Source of the DNA: Saccharothrix luteola | GTDB taxonomy: Bacteria; Actinomycetota; Actinomycetes; Mycobacteriales; Pseudonocardiaceae | NCBI RefSeq assembly: GCF_020859565.1 | Contig: NZ_JAJHUO010000028.1 | Span: 1-64,000, forward strand | DNA: 64,000 nt | Direction: 5' to 3' | Shown: one piece after another, positions 16,901 to 25,425 of the stretch | How the letters are laid out: every line of letters begins with the position of its first letter | How positions within the stretch are numbered: the first letter of the stretch is position 1 | Notes under the pieces: generated by a model | Database searches by the model: none | The model's input: only the letters and a program-made list of their open reading frames with translations | Told to the model about the DNA's origin: nothing | Position numbers and translations under genes: made by a program

Positions 16901-18249
16901 CCCGTCTCCGCCTGTCGACGGCCCGGCTGCCCGGGTGGTTGGCGGCCGACCTGCCGAGCGCGCCGGTCGGGATCGTCCACATCGGACTCGGCGCGTTCCA
17001 CCGGGCCCACCAGGCGGTGCTGACGCAGGAGGCCATGCGGGTCGAGCCGGGGGCGTGGGGAATCTGCGCCGTGGCCCAGCGCAACGGGCGGCTGGTCGAC
17101 GCGCTGGTCGAGCAGGACCACCTGTTCACCGTCACCGAGCGCGGCGCGGTGGACGACCGGCTGCGCGTGGTCGGGAGCGTGCGCGAGGCGCTGCTGGCCG
17201 CGGAGCAGCCGGATCGGCTGGCGGACGTGCTGTCCGAACCGGACACCCGCGTGGTCACGTTGACCGTCACCGAGGCCGGCTACCGGCACGACCCGGTCAC
17301 CGGGCGGCTGCGCGCCGACGACCCGGACGTGGCGGCCGATCTCGCGGGCGGACCGCCGCGCACCCCCGTCGGGCAGCTGGTCGCCGGCCTGCGGCGGCGC
17401 CGGGATCGGGGGCACCGCGGGCTCACCGTCCTGTCGTGCGACAACCTGCCCGACAACGGCCGCCTGGCCGCGGGCCTGGTGCGCGAGTTCTGCGCCCGGC
17501 GCGGGGAGGGCGACCTCGCCGAGTGGGTCGACGAGCACGTGCGGTTCCCGGCCAGCGTGGTGGACCAGATCGTGCCCGCCACCACGGACGCCGACATCGC
17601 CCGCGTGGCCGAGGTCCTCGGCTTGGAGGACCGCGCCGCGGTGGTCGGGGAACCACACCGCCGGTGGGTCGTGGAGGACGACTTCGCCGCCGGGCGTCCG
17701 GCCTGGGACCAGGTCGGCGCGGAACTGGTGGCCGACATCGCGCCGCACCAGGCCGCGAAGCTGCGGCTGGTCAACGGCACGCACTCGGCGCTCGCCCACC
17801 TCGGACTCCTGGCCGGCTGCACGAGCACCGCCGACGCCTTGGGCCGCCCCGAGTTCGCGCACTTCGCCGAACGCCTGCTGCGCGCCGAGACCGGACCGTC
17901 GCTGCGCCGGTTCGGCCGGTGCCCGGACGAGCGGGAGGTCGAGGCGCTGCTGACCCGGCTGGCCAACCCGCGGATCACCCACCGGCTGGACCAGATCGCC
18001 GGCGACGCGCTGCGCAAGCTGCCCCAACGCCTGCTCGACCCGGCGGTCGACCTGCTGGTCCTGGGCATCGAGCCGCGCCTGATCTGCCTGGCCGTCGCCG
18101 GTTTCCTGCACCAGCAGGACTTCCCCCTGCTGACCTTGCCGCCGCCGTTGCGCGAGTCGCGCGTGTTCCGCGCGCTGCTGGCCGACGCGGTGCGCCGGAT
18201 CGACCAGGACGGGGTGGTAGCCACCCTGCGCGGGATCGGGAGGAGCTGA
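16897..18249 (+). CDS. Mannitol dehydrogenase-family oxidoreductase (fructuronate reductase type)
   Basis: This 450-residue NAD-dependent enzyme belongs to the long-chain polyol dehydrogenases. The N-terminal Rossmann part begins VGIVHIGLGAFHRAHQ (about 23-38). The catalytic segment KLRLVNGTHS contains the conserved lysine, and asparagine and histidine follow. SCDNLPDNG and VVDQIVP are also diagnostic. Bacterial relatives oxidise mannitol, arabinitol or mannonate (UxuB) or reduce fructuronate and tagaturonate. The GTG start overlaps the permease stop (GTGA), proving tight coupling. Given the pectate lyase and glucuronoyl esterase elsewhere in the window, a hexuronate step is attractive but unproven. 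Confidence 0.87.
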   Translation: MTRLRLSTARLPGWLAADLPSAPVGIVHIGLGAFHRAHQAVLTQEAMRVEPGAWGICAVAQRNGRLVDALVEQDHLFTVTERGAVDDRLRVVGSVREALLAAEQPDRLADVLSEPDTRVVTLTVTEAGYRHDPVTGRLRADDPDVAADLAGGPPRTPVGQLVAGLRRRRDRGHRGLTVLSCDNLPDNGRLAAGLVREFCARRGEGDLAEWVDEHVRFPASVVDQIVPATTDADIARVAEVLGLEDRAAVVGEPHRRWVVEDDFAAGRPAWDQVGAELVADIAPHQAAKLRLVNGTHSALAHLGLLAGCTSTADALGRPEFAHFAERLLRAETGPSLRRFGRCPDEREVEALLTRLANPRITHRLDQIAGDALRKLPQRLLDPAVDLLVLGIEPRLICLAVAGFLHQQDFPLLTLPPPLRESRVFRALLADAVRRIDQDGVVATLRGIGRS

Positions 18250-18949
18250 TGAACCTGCACGACACCGTCGCCGTGGTGACCGGCGGCGGCACCGGGATCG
18301 GCCGCGCGACCGCGCTGGCACTGGCCCGTTCGGGCTGCCGGGCGGTCGTGGTGACCTACTCGCGGTCCGCCGCCGACGCCGAGTCCGCCGTGGCCGAGCT
18401 GACCGCCGCCGGGTGCGAGGCCGTGGCCGAACGCGTCGACGTGGCCGACGACGGCCGGGTGCGCTCGACCGCCGAACGCGTGCGCGCCCGGTTCGGCCGG
18501 GTCGACGTGCTGGTCAACAACGCGGGCACGACGAAGGCCGTGCCGCACGCGGACCTCGACGCCCTCACCGACGAGGTGTTCCACCACGTGCTCGACGTCA
18601 ACGTGGTCGGGCCGCTGCGCGTCACGCGTGCGTTCGCCGAGGACCTGCGCGCGGCCCGCGGGGCGGTGGTCAACGTCGGGTCCATCTGACCCGCAACCTC
18701 GCCGTGGCCCTCGCGCCGGACGTGCGGGTCAACTCCGTCGCGCCGGGCACCGTGGCCACCCGGTGGCAGGCGTCGCTGCACGGCGAGGCGGGGTTCGCCG
18801 AACGGGCGGAAGCCGAACGGCGAACCGTGCCGCTGAGCCGCACCGCCGACCCCGCCCACGTGGCGCAGGCCGTGCTGGGGCTGCCGGCGATGGACCTCGT
18901 CACCGGCGAGGCGATCATCGTCGACGGCGGCAAGCACGTCGTGTACTAG
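18249..18949 (+). pseudogene. SDR oxidoreductase broken by an internal out-of-frame deletion
   Basis: The first 146 residues form a normal SDR Rossmann half (VTGGGTGIGRA, VDVLVNNAGTT, ending AVVNVGSI). Then a TGA at 18687 stops the frame. The next frame continues at once with LTRNLAVALAPDVRVNSVAPGT and runs to the normal family end VDGGKHVVY. Between GSI and LTRN all SDRs have about 25 more residues, including the catalytic YxxxK, and these are absent. The two halves join at GTCCATC (18680-18686), which fits a deletion between short repeats. The gene is therefore inactive. It was the fourth gene of the sugar-acid operon: its ATG abuts the previous stop. Its stop codon shares CTAG with the opposing alcohol dehydrogenase. 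Confidence 0.85.
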
Positions 18950-19983
18950 GACGTGATCAGGACCTTGAGCGCGGTCCGCTCGGCCATCTCCCGGTACCCC
19001 TTCGGGGTGTCCTCCAGGCCCACCTCCCGGTCGAACACCCTGCCCGGCTCGACCGTCCCGTCGAGAACCCCCGGCAGCAGGGTCTCGATGTAGGCGCGCA
19101 CGGGTGCGGGCCCGCCGGTGAGGGTGATGTTCGGGCGGAAGAGGCTGCCGGGCCCGATCGGCGCCTGCTCGTACTGCGGCAGGCCCACCCGGCTGATCAC
19201 ACCGCCCGGACGCACGACGCCCACCGCCTGCTCGTAGGCGGGGAGGTGGCCGACCGCCTCGATCACGACCCGGCTGCCGTGGCCGCCGGTGAGCTCGCGC
19301 ACCCGCTCGACGCCCTCCGGGCCGCGCTCGGCGACGACGTCGGTCGCGCCGAACTCACGACCCAGGTCGGTGCGGACCCGGTGGTGGCCCATCAGGATGA
19401 TGCGCTCGGCCCCGAGTTGCCTGGCCGACAGCACGGCGAGCAGGCCGACCGCGCCGTCGCCGATGACCGTGACCGTGCTGCCGTCCGTCACGCCGCCCCT
19501 GATCGCGGCGTGGTAGCCGGTGCCGTAGACGTCGGACAGGGTGAGCAGCGAGGCCAGCAGGTCCGAGTCCTCCCCGACCGGCGCCTTGACCAGCGTGGCG
19601 TCGGCGAAGGGCACCCGGACCGCCTCGGCCTGGCCTCCGCCGATGCCGCCCGCCGCCCAGAACCCGCCGTACCTGCACGACGTGTACAGCCCTTCGCGGC
19701 AGAACTCGCACGTGCCGTCCGACCAGGCGAACGGCGCGATCACGAGGTCGCCGGGCGTCACCGCGGACACCTCGCCGCCGACCTCCTCGACCACGCCGAC
19801 GAACTCGTGACCCATCGGGATGCCCTCGGGCACGGTGCGCATGGCGTGGAACGGGTGCAGGTCGGTGCCGCACACGCAGGCCCGGACCACGCGGACCAGG
19901 GCGTCCGTCGGGCGGTGGATGACCGGGTCGGGCACGTCCACGACCCTCACGTCACCGGCGCCGAACATGTAAGTGGCTTTCAT
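18946..19983 (-). CDS. Zinc-dependent alcohol dehydrogenase (MDR family)
   Basis: This 345-residue enzyme has the catalytic zinc ligands in CVCGTDLHPFH (about residue 38) and GHEFVG (about 59-60), and a structural-zinc loop SDGTCEFCREGLYTSC with three cysteines. The Rossmann motif is VIGDGAVGLLA at about 175-185. It oxidises or reduces a small alcohol or aldehyde with NAD(P). The gene converges on the broken SDR, with the two stop codons sharing the palindrome CTAG. It is transcribed divergently from the XRE regulator at 20085, which probably controls it. This ADH plus MmyB-type regulator pairing is common in actinomycetes. Confidence 0.88.
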   Translation of the reverse strand: MKATYMFGAGDVRVVDVPDPVIHRPTDALVRVVRACVCGTDLHPFHAMRTVPEGIPMGHEFVGVVEEVGGEVSAVTPGDLVIAPFAWSDGTCEFCREGLYTSCRYGGFWAAGGIGGGQAEAVRVPFADATLVKAPVGEDSDLLASLLTLSDVYGTGYHAAIRGGVTDGSTVTVIGDGAVGLLAVLSARQLGAERIILMGHHRVRTDLGREFGATDVVAERGPEGVERVRELTGGHGSRVVIEAVGHLPAYEQAVGVVRPGGVISRVGLPQYEQAPIGPGSLFRPNITLTGGPAPVRAYIETLLPGVLDGTVEPGRVFDREVGLEDTPKGYREMAERTALKVLITS

Positions 19984-20084
19984 GGGACGAAGTCAACGAC
20001 CCCGGCGACGAGCCCGGGAGTGTTCCTCGTTCCAGGTAATGGCAGTGACTCCTTCGGCCGCGACGCCCCCTCTACCCTGGAGAG

Positions 20085-20978
20085 ATGGGCCGGCTCGACC
20101 ACCGCGCCGAGGTCCGCGAGTTCCTCGGCTCGCGGCGTGCGCGCATCACCCCCGACCAGGCCGGTTTGCCGGTGTACGGCGGCAACCGCCGGGTCAAGGG
20201 ACTGCGCCGCGAGGAAGTCGCGCTGCTCGCCGGCGTCTCCATCGACTACTACGTCCGGATGGAACGGGGCAACCTCGCCGGCGCCTCCGAGGGCGTGCTC
20301 GACGCGCTGGCCCGCGCGCTGCGGCTGGACGAGGCCGAGCGCGAGCACCTGTTCACCCTGGCCCGCGCCGCCGACACCGGCGCCCGCCGTCCCCGCCGGA
20401 CGCCACCGGCCGACGTGCGGCCGCCCGTCCGGCAAGTGCTCGACGCCATGACCGAGGCGCCGGCGTGGGTGAGCAACAGCAGGCACGACATGGTGGCCAC
20501 GAACCGCCTCATCCGCGCCCTCTACGCCCCCGTGCTGGCCGATACCCGCCAACCGGCCAACACCACCAGGTTCGTCTACCTGGACCCGATCGCCCAGGAG
20601 TTCTTCGTCGACTGGGACCGGGTCGCCAACGACGCCGCCGCGATGCTCCGCTTCCAGGCCGGGCGCAACCCGCACGACCGGGCGTTGTTCGAGCTGGTCG
20701 GCGAGCTGTCGGCGCGCAGCGAGTTCTTCCGCCGGCGCTGGACCTCGCACGACGTGAAGTTCCACCGGCACGGTCGGAAGCGGCTGCGGCACCCGGTCGT
20801 CGGCCGCCTCGACCTGGACTTCGAGTCGATGGAGCTGCCGGCCGAGCCGGGCCTGGTCCTCAACGTCTACACCGCCGCCTCGGGCACGCCCACCGCCGAC
20901 GCGCTCAAGGTGCTGGCCGGCTGGGCCGCCACGCAGGAACAGGCGGAAACGCCGACAACGCCGACGGACCAGCCCTGA
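20085..20978 (+). CDS. XRE regulator with MmyB-like ligand-binding domain
   Basis: This 297-residue protein has an N-terminal HTH (LRREEVALLAGVSIDYYVRME at about 42-62) followed by the MmyB-like PAS-type domain to the end, with the typical WVSNSRHDMVATNRL and DYYVRMERG segments. In this family the C-terminal domain binds small lipophilic ligands. GGAGAG directly precedes the ATG. The 100-base intergenic region divides it from the zinc alcohol dehydrogenase on the other strand, its likely target. The last 20 residues are a Thr/Pro-rich tail. A 138-base stretch with no visible feature follows. Confidence 0.87.
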   Translation: MGRLDHRAEVREFLGSRRARITPDQAGLPVYGGNRRVKGLRREEVALLAGVSIDYYVRMERGNLAGASEGVLDALARALRLDEAEREHLFTLARAADTGARRPRRTPPADVRPPVRQVLDAMTEAPAWVSNSRHDMVATNRLIRALYAPVLADTRQPANTTRFVYLDPIAQEFFVDWDRVANDAAAMLRFQAGRNPHDRALFELVGELSARSEFFRRRWTSHDVKFHRHGRKRLRHPVVGRLDLDFESMELPAEPGLVLNVYTAASGTPTADALKVLAGWAATQEQAETPTTPTDQP

Positions 20979-21116
20979 CCGCGCCCGGCTGCACGCCGCG
21001 ACCAGGTCCCCGCCACCCGGGCTGCGCGGTGGCACCCGACCACACCAGCCGAGCCCACCGCACAGCCACACGCGCCGACCTCGATCGCCCCACGCGCCGC
21101 CGCACCGCTTCGAGCC

Positions 21117-21464
21117 CTAAGGCGCGTCCCGTTCCGCCGCCTCGGCGATGCGCTTGATGGCCGCCAGCCGCCGGTCCCACTCGGCGGCGAGCGAGGCCAT
21201 CCACCGCGCCGTCGCGTCGAGCGCCGCGGGCCGCACCGAATAGCGCACCTCACGCCCGACCCGGCCGCCCGAGACGAGGCCGGCGGCGTCCAGGACGGCG
21301 AGGTGCTTCACCACCGCCTGCCGTGACACGGGGAGCTGTTCGGCCAGCTTCGTCGCCGTGGTCTCCCCCTGCGCCGCGAGCAGGTCGAGCAGCTGACGGC
21401 GCGTCGGATCGACCAGCGCGGTGAGCACGCTGTCGACCTCGTCGGCGGCATTGCGGTCGTTCAT
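21117..21464 (-). CDS. ArsR-family regulator
   Basis: This 115-residue winged-helix protein (LVDPTRRQLLDLLAA, TKLAEQLPVSRQAVVKHLAVLDAAGLV) has no cysteine metal site, so it is the non-metal type found beside SRPBCC or oxidoreductase genes. It follows the SDR gene in the same direction after 39 bases and probably shares its transcript. The target is unknown. Confidence 0.85.
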   Translation of the reverse strand: MNDRNAADEVDSVLTALVDPTRRQLLDLLAAQGETTATKLAEQLPVSRQAVVKHLAVLDAAGLVSGGRVGREVRYSVRPAALDATARWMASLAAEWDRRLAAIKRIAEAAERDAP

Positions 21465-21503
21465 CCCGCGCCTATGATCGCACGCGGGTTCCCCCGGACG
21501 CGC

Positions 21504-22100
21504 CTACAGCTCGTAGACCTGACCCGTCTGCGCGCCCTCGACCGACCGCACGTAGGCCCGGGCGACCTTGGCCAGGTCGACCGGCTCCATGCCGGGGAAG
21601 AAGTCGCCGTAGTCGTCGAGGCTCTCGGTGAACACGGTCGGGCTGACGGCGTTGACGCGCTGCGGCGCGATCTCGATCGCCGCCGCCCGCACGAACGCCT
21701 CCACCGCGCCGTTCGCCATGGACGCCGCGCTGCCGGTCGGCACGGGCTCGCGCGCCAGCACGCCCGTGATGAGCGTGAACGAACCCCGTTCCGCGATCCG
21801 GCCGACGCCCTGCCGGACGAGCTCGACCTGGCTCAGCACCTTCCCCCGGAACGCGTCCAGGTAGTCCTGCGCGGTCATCTCGGTGACCGGCTTCCACGGC
21901 ACGTCGCCCGCCGCGCTCACGACCGCATCGACCCGGCCGACCCGTTCGTACAGCTCGGCGACCTGCGCCGGATCGGTGACGTCGTGGCGCAGGTCACCGC
22001 CGGAGCGCCCGACGGTGACGACCTCGTGGCCGCGTTCGGTGAGTGTCGTGTGGACGGCCGTGCCGAGCGTGCCGCCGGCACCGATGAGGACAATCTTCAT
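21504..22100 (-). CDS. Short SDR-fold oxidoreductase
   Basis: This 198-residue protein begins MKIVLIGAGGTLG, an NAD(P)-binding loop, and carries the SDR elements VVSAAGDVPW, FTLITGVLAREPV and AIEIAPQRVNAVSPT. At the active site the usual YxxxK is replaced (SAASMANGAVEAF), as in a recognised subgroup of small SDRs, so the catalytic mechanism is uncertain. I chose the ATG at 22100; the longer frame has 127 residues of non-homologous sequence. It is divergent from a LysR gene, the classic layout in which LysR controls the oxidoreductase, and is followed by an ArsR gene. Confidence 0.85.
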   Translation of the reverse strand: MKIVLIGAGGTLGTAVHTTLTERGHEVVTVGRSGGDLRHDVTDPAQVAELYERVGRVDAVVSAAGDVPWKPVTEMTAQDYLDAFRGKVLSQVELVRQGVGRIAERGSFTLITGVLAREPVPTGSAASMANGAVEAFVRAAAIEIAPQRVNAVSPTVFTESLDDYGDFFPGMEPVDLAKVARAYVRSVEGAQTGQVYEL

Positions 22101-22138
22101 GGCGATCACGCTAGAGCCGAGCCGCGCAGTCCGTGAAA

Positions 22139-22151
22139 TGCCGATCGCGCA
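22139..22151. promoter_or_regulatory. LysR-type T-N11-A site between divergent SDR and LysR genes
   Basis: TGC-N7-GCA at 22139-22151 is a dyad with the T-N11-A spacing bound by LysR regulators. It lies in the 70-base divergent region about 20 bases before the LysR start. Only the position and shape support it. Confidence 0.4.
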
Positions 22152-22170
22152 GCACTTATGCTCCACGGTC

Positions 22171-23043
22171 ATGAACGTGGAGTTGCGGCACCTGCGGGCG
22201 TTCGCGGCCATCGGCAACGAGCGCACGATCACCGGCGCCGCGGCCGTGCTGCACGTCAGCCAGCCCGCGCTGTCCCGCACGTTGGAGCAGTTGGAGAGCA
22301 GGCTCGGCACCCGGCTGGTCGAGCGCACGACCCGCAGCCTGGCGCTGACCGAGGCCGGTGCGCGACTGCTGGCGCACGCCAACCGCATCCTCACCCAGGT
22401 GGATGACGCGCTGGCCGAGGTGAAGGCCGGGCCGAGGGCGCTGCGCGTCGGGTTCGCGTGGGCCGCGCTCGGCAGGCACACGGTGCCGTTGCTGCGCGGT
22501 TGGCGCGACGCGCGGCCCGACGCGGAACTGCGGGTGTTCCGGCCGGACGACCCCGAGGGCGCGTTGCGGCGCGGCGAGCTCGACGTGGCGTTCGTGCGCT
22601 CGCCGGCGACGCCCGATCGTGACCTCGCGTCCGCCGACCTCTACCTCGAACCACGCGTGGCCGCCGTGTCCGAAGATCACCCGTTCGCGCAAGCCCCCGC
22701 GGTCCGGCTGGGCGACCTCGCCGACCGGCCCGTCGCGATCTGCGCCACCGCCACCAGCACCAGCACCGACCTGTGGCCGGCCGAGGACCGCCCCGCCGCG
22801 CTCGACGTCGCCAACGCCGACGAGTGGCTCACCGCGATCACCACCGGCGACGCCGTCGGGGTCACCACCGACGCGACCGCGCACACCCACCCGCACCCCG
22901 GCGTCCGCTACGTGCCGATCACCGACGCCGACCCCGTGGCGGTGCGGGTGGTCTGGCCCCGGAGCGCGACCCACCCCGCCACCGACGCCTTCCGCGAGCA
23001 CGCGCGCGTGCTGCTGCGGGACGCGTCCCGGCCCGAGAGCTGA
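22171..23043 (+). CDS. LysR-family transcriptional regulator
   Basis: This 290-residue protein has a canonical LysR winged helix (MNVELRHLRAFAAIGNER, ITGAAAVLHVSQPALSRTLEQLE) and a periplasmic-binding-type effector domain from about residue 88. The start at 22171 is fixed by the family N-terminus; the longer frame reads into the antisense of the SDR. It is divergent from the SDR at 21504-22100 and probably activates it. Its effector is unknown. Confidence 0.9.
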   Translation: MNVELRHLRAFAAIGNERTITGAAAVLHVSQPALSRTLEQLESRLGTRLVERTTRSLALTEAGARLLAHANRILTQVDDALAEVKAGPRALRVGFAWAALGRHTVPLLRGWRDARPDAELRVFRPDDPEGALRRGELDVAFVRSPATPDRDLASADLYLEPRVAAVSEDHPFAQAPAVRLGDLADRPVAICATATSTSTDLWPAEDRPAALDVANADEWLTAITTGDAVGVTTDATAHTHPHPGVRYVPITDADPVAVRVVWPRSATHPATDAFREHARVLLRDASRPES

Positions 23044-23056
23044 CGCGCACCGGCCA

Positions 23057-23073
23057 TACTGGACCAGCCAGTA
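23057..23073. promoter_or_regulatory. TACTGG-N5-CCAGTA palindrome, likely TetR operator
   Basis: A perfect 6-bp inverted repeat with a 5-base spacer lies 18 bases before the TetR start. TetR family members usually repress themselves through such a palindrome. It probably overlaps the core promoter of the gene. Confidence 0.6.
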
Positions 23074-23090
23074 CAGTCCTGGGAGGGCCA

Positions 23091-23678
23091 GTGCTCACGA
23101 AGAAGGGCGCCGCGACCCGGCAGCGGATCGTCGAGGCGATGGCCGCGGAGATCCGCGAGCGCGGCATCAACGCGGTCACCCTGGACGACGTCGGGCGGCG
23201 CAGCGGCACCGGCAAGAGCCAGCTGTTCCACTACTTCCCCGACGGCAAGGAACAGCTGCTGCTGGCCGTGGCCCAGTGGGAGGCCGACCGGGTGATCGAG
23301 GACCAGCAGCCGCACCTCGGGCAGCTCACGTCGTGGGCGGCGTGGCGGCGGTGGCGCGACGTGGTGGTCGACCGCTACCGCAGGCAGGGCGTGCACTGCC
23401 CGCTCGGCGTGCTGATCACCGAGGTCGGCAGGTACACCCCGGCGGCGCAGGCAGTCACCCGGCAGTTGCTCGCCCGGTGGCAGCACCAGGTCCGGGTCGG
23501 CATCGAGCAGATGCAGGACAGCGGCCGGATCAGCCGTCGCGTCGACCCGGACCGCACGGCAGGCGCCGTGATCGCGGCGATCCAGGGCGGGGTGACGATC
23601 CTGCTGTCGACGGGCTCCGCCGACCACCTGGAATCCGCCCTGGACCTCTGCCTGGACCACCTGCGCGACTACCGCTGA
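23091..23678 (+). CDS. TetR-family transcriptional regulator
   Basis: This 195-residue protein has the TetR N-terminal HTH (ATRQRIVEAMAAEIRERGINAVTL, RRSGTGKSQLFHYFPDGKEQLL) and an all-helical ligand domain of the TetR_C type seen in AcrR/LmrA-like repressors. The GTG start has GGGAGG six bases upstream. The 3' end overlaps the opposing aldo/keto reductase by 10 bases. A palindromic operator precedes the gene. The regulated genes are unknown. Confidence 0.88.
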   Translation: MLTKKGAATRQRIVEAMAAEIRERGINAVTLDDVGRRSGTGKSQLFHYFPDGKEQLLLAVAQWEADRVIEDQQPHLGQLTSWAAWRRWRDVVVDRYRRQGVHCPLGVLITEVGRYTPAAQAVTRQLLARWQHQVRVGIEQMQDSGRISRRVDPDRTAGAVIAAIQGGVTILLSTGSADHLESALDLCLDHLRDYR

Positions 23679-24760
23679 ACCCAGTTGCGCACGACGGGGC
23701 GGTAGCCGGCCGGCTTGTCACCGAGCCGCACGCCGGGGCTGACCAGCCACTCCTGGTAGTCCGGTGTGAACATCCGGTAGACCGACGCCGGCGGTTCGGC
23801 ACTGGCCTGGTCGAGCCGGTCGCGCAGCTCCGCGGGCAGCTCGAAGTCCAGCGCCGCCACCGACGCGCCGAGTTGCTCCGCGCTGCTCGCGCCGACGATG
23901 GCCGCGCCGATCCCGGGCCGGGTCACGGCCCAGTTCAGCGCGACCTGGGCCATCGTCACCCCCAGCTCGGCGGCCACGGCCTCCACCACGGTGAGCAGCT
24001 CCCACTGCCGGTCGGTCCACGACGACCCGCCGCCGGCGAGCCTGCCCTCGCCGGTCAGGCCGGCGTCGGAGTGGCGGTACTTGCCGGTGAGGAAACCGCC
24101 GCCGAGCGGGCTCCACGCCGTGACGCCGAGACCCAGCTCCTGCCCCACCGGGACGTGTTCCGCCTCGATGGTCCGGTCGACGAGGGAGTACGGCAGCTGG
24201 AGGCTGATCATCGGGGTGTGCGAGTGCGCCTCGGCGAGGGTCTGCGCCCGTGCGGCGTACCAGGCGGGCACGTCGGACAGCCCCGCGTGGCGGATCTTGC
24301 CCGCCCGCGCCAGGTCGTCGAACGTGCGCAGCACCTCGTCGACCGGTGTCACCCGGTCCCACGTGTGCAGGAGGAAGAGGTCGATGTAGTCGGTGCCCAG
24401 GCGCCGCAACGACGCCTCGACCGCCCGGATCATGTGCTTGCGGCCGTTGCCGCCCGCGTTCGGGTCGCCGGGGTCGACGCTGTTGGTGAACTTGGTGGTG
24501 AGCACCACCCGGTCGCGCACGCCCGCTTCGGCGACGAGGCGGCCGACGATCGTCTCGCTCTCGCCCGCGGTGTAGAAGTCCGCGGTGTCGACGAAGTTGC
24601 CGCCCGCCTCCAGGTAGCGCCGGAAGATCGGCCTGGCCTCGTCCTCGGTCTTGCCGTACGCGGCGTGGAAACCGCCGGTGCCGAAGTTCATCGTGCCCAG
24701 CGCCAGCCGGCTGACGCGCAGTCCGGAGCGGCCCAACAAGAAGTAGTCGTCCAATGCCAT
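23669..24760 (-). CDS. Aldo/keto reductase
   Basis: This 363-residue (beta/alpha)8 barrel enzyme shows NFVDTADFYTAGESE (catalytic Asp and Tyr, about 51-65), the catalytic Lys in VVLTTKFTN and the His in DLFLLHTWD. The C-terminal half binds NADPH (AIVGASSAEQL). It belongs to the bacterial AKR group related to YajO/PhdG proteins. The long frame continues 210 codons upstream, but the family starts at the ATG at 24760 (MALDDYFLLGRSGLRVSRLALG). It is divergent from ohr, and dyads resembling HxlR operators lie between them, so a redox or electrophile response is likely. Confidence 0.9.
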   Translation of the reverse strand: MALDDYFLLGRSGLRVSRLALGTMNFGTGGFHAAYGKTEDEARPIFRRYLEAGGNFVDTADFYTAGESETIVGRLVAEAGVRDRVVLTTKFTNSVDPGDPNAGGNGRKHMIRAVEASLRRLGTDYIDLFLLHTWDRVTPVDEVLRTFDDLARAGKIRHAGLSDVPAWYAARAQTLAEAHSHTPMISLQLPYSLVDRTIEAEHVPVGQELGLGVTAWSPLGGGFLTGKYRHSDAGLTGEGRLAGGGSSWTDRQWELLTVVEAVAAELGVTMAQVALNWAVTRPGIGAAIVGASSAEQLGASVAALDFELPAELRDRLDQASAEPPASVYRMFTPDYQEWLVSPGVRLGDKPAGYRPVVRNWVQR

Positions 24761-24785
24761 GCGACCCACGATGCAGAGCCGAAAA

Positions 24786-24829
24786 TGTACCCGCAAGTAC
24801 AGAAAACGATGACGTACACGCATGACGTC
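24786..24829. promoter_or_regulatory. TGTAC-N6-GTACA and GACGT-N9-ACGTC dyads upstream of the aldo/keto reductase
   Basis: TGTAC (24786-24790) and GTACA (24797-24801) form one inverted repeat, 25 bases before the reductase start. GACGT (24811-24815) and ACGTC (24825-24829) form another. GTAC-centred repeats are typical binding sites of HxlR/MarR-type redox or aldehyde sensors. No such regulator is encoded adjacent to them. Confidence 0.45.
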
Positions 24830-24943
24830 GTCCGACGGTCGCCGGGGACCGCACCGCGTTCCTAGTGTCGGTCCGGGCACTGCGGTGAAGTCCGAGCACC
24901 GCGGTCCCGACGCACGAATCTCCCGAGAACGCAGAGGAAACCG

Positions 24944-25375
24944 ATGTCCGAAGTCACGTACACCGCAGTCGCCACGTCCACCGCGGAAGGGCGCAACGGT
25001 GGCCGTGCGTCCTCCGACGACGGCGCGCTCGACGTCGCCCTCGCCGTGCCGAAGGAGCTCGGCGGCGCGGGCGGCGCGACGAACCCGGAGCAGCTGTTCG
25101 CCGCAGGCTGGGCGTCCTGCTTCGTCGGCGCGGTGCGCCGGGTGGCGGCCGAGAAGAAGGTCCGCCCGACGGACCTCGCCGTGGTCGCGGAGATCACGCT
25201 GCACCACGACACCGTCGCGAGCGAGTTCAAGCTCAGCGCGGTGCTCCGCCTGACGGCGTCGGGCATCGACCAGGCGACCGCCGAGCAGCTCGTCGACGGC
25301 GCGCACCAGGTGTGCCCGTACTCGAAGGCGACCCGCGGCAACATCGAGGTCGCCCTCCACGCCACCGCCGTCTGA
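24944..25375 (+). CDS. ohr: Organic hydroperoxide resistance protein Ohr (OsmC family)
   Basis: This 143-residue protein carries both catalytic cysteines: Cys59 in GWASCF and Cys124 in HQVCPYSKATRGN. ELGGAGGATNPEQLFAAG is diagnostic of the Ohr subgroup, including the glutamate that orients the active-site arginine. It reduces organic and lipid hydroperoxides, using lipoylated proteins as reductant in characterised members. No OhrR (MarR) gene lies next to it, unlike in many genomes. A strong bidirectional hairpin follows. Confidence 0.92.
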   Translation: MSEVTYTAVATSTAEGRNGGRASSDDGALDVALAVPKELGGAGGATNPEQLFAAGWASCFVGAVRRVAAEKKVRPTDLAVVAEITLHHDTVASEFKLSAVLRLTASGIDQATAEQLVDGAHQVCPYSKATRGNIEVALHATAV

Positions 25376-25383
25376 CCACAGTG

Positions 25384-25419
25384 GACGCACGCGCCCGGCC
25401 GGGGTCGGGCGCGTGCGTC
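25384..25419. terminator. Bidirectional 14-bp hairpin between ohr and the hydrolase
   Basis: GACGCACGCGCCCG (25384-25397) pairs perfectly with 25406-25419 around an 8-base loop. It sits in the 50-base gap between the two convergent genes and can end both transcripts. Confidence 0.85.
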
Positions 25420-25425
25420 GGCGTT

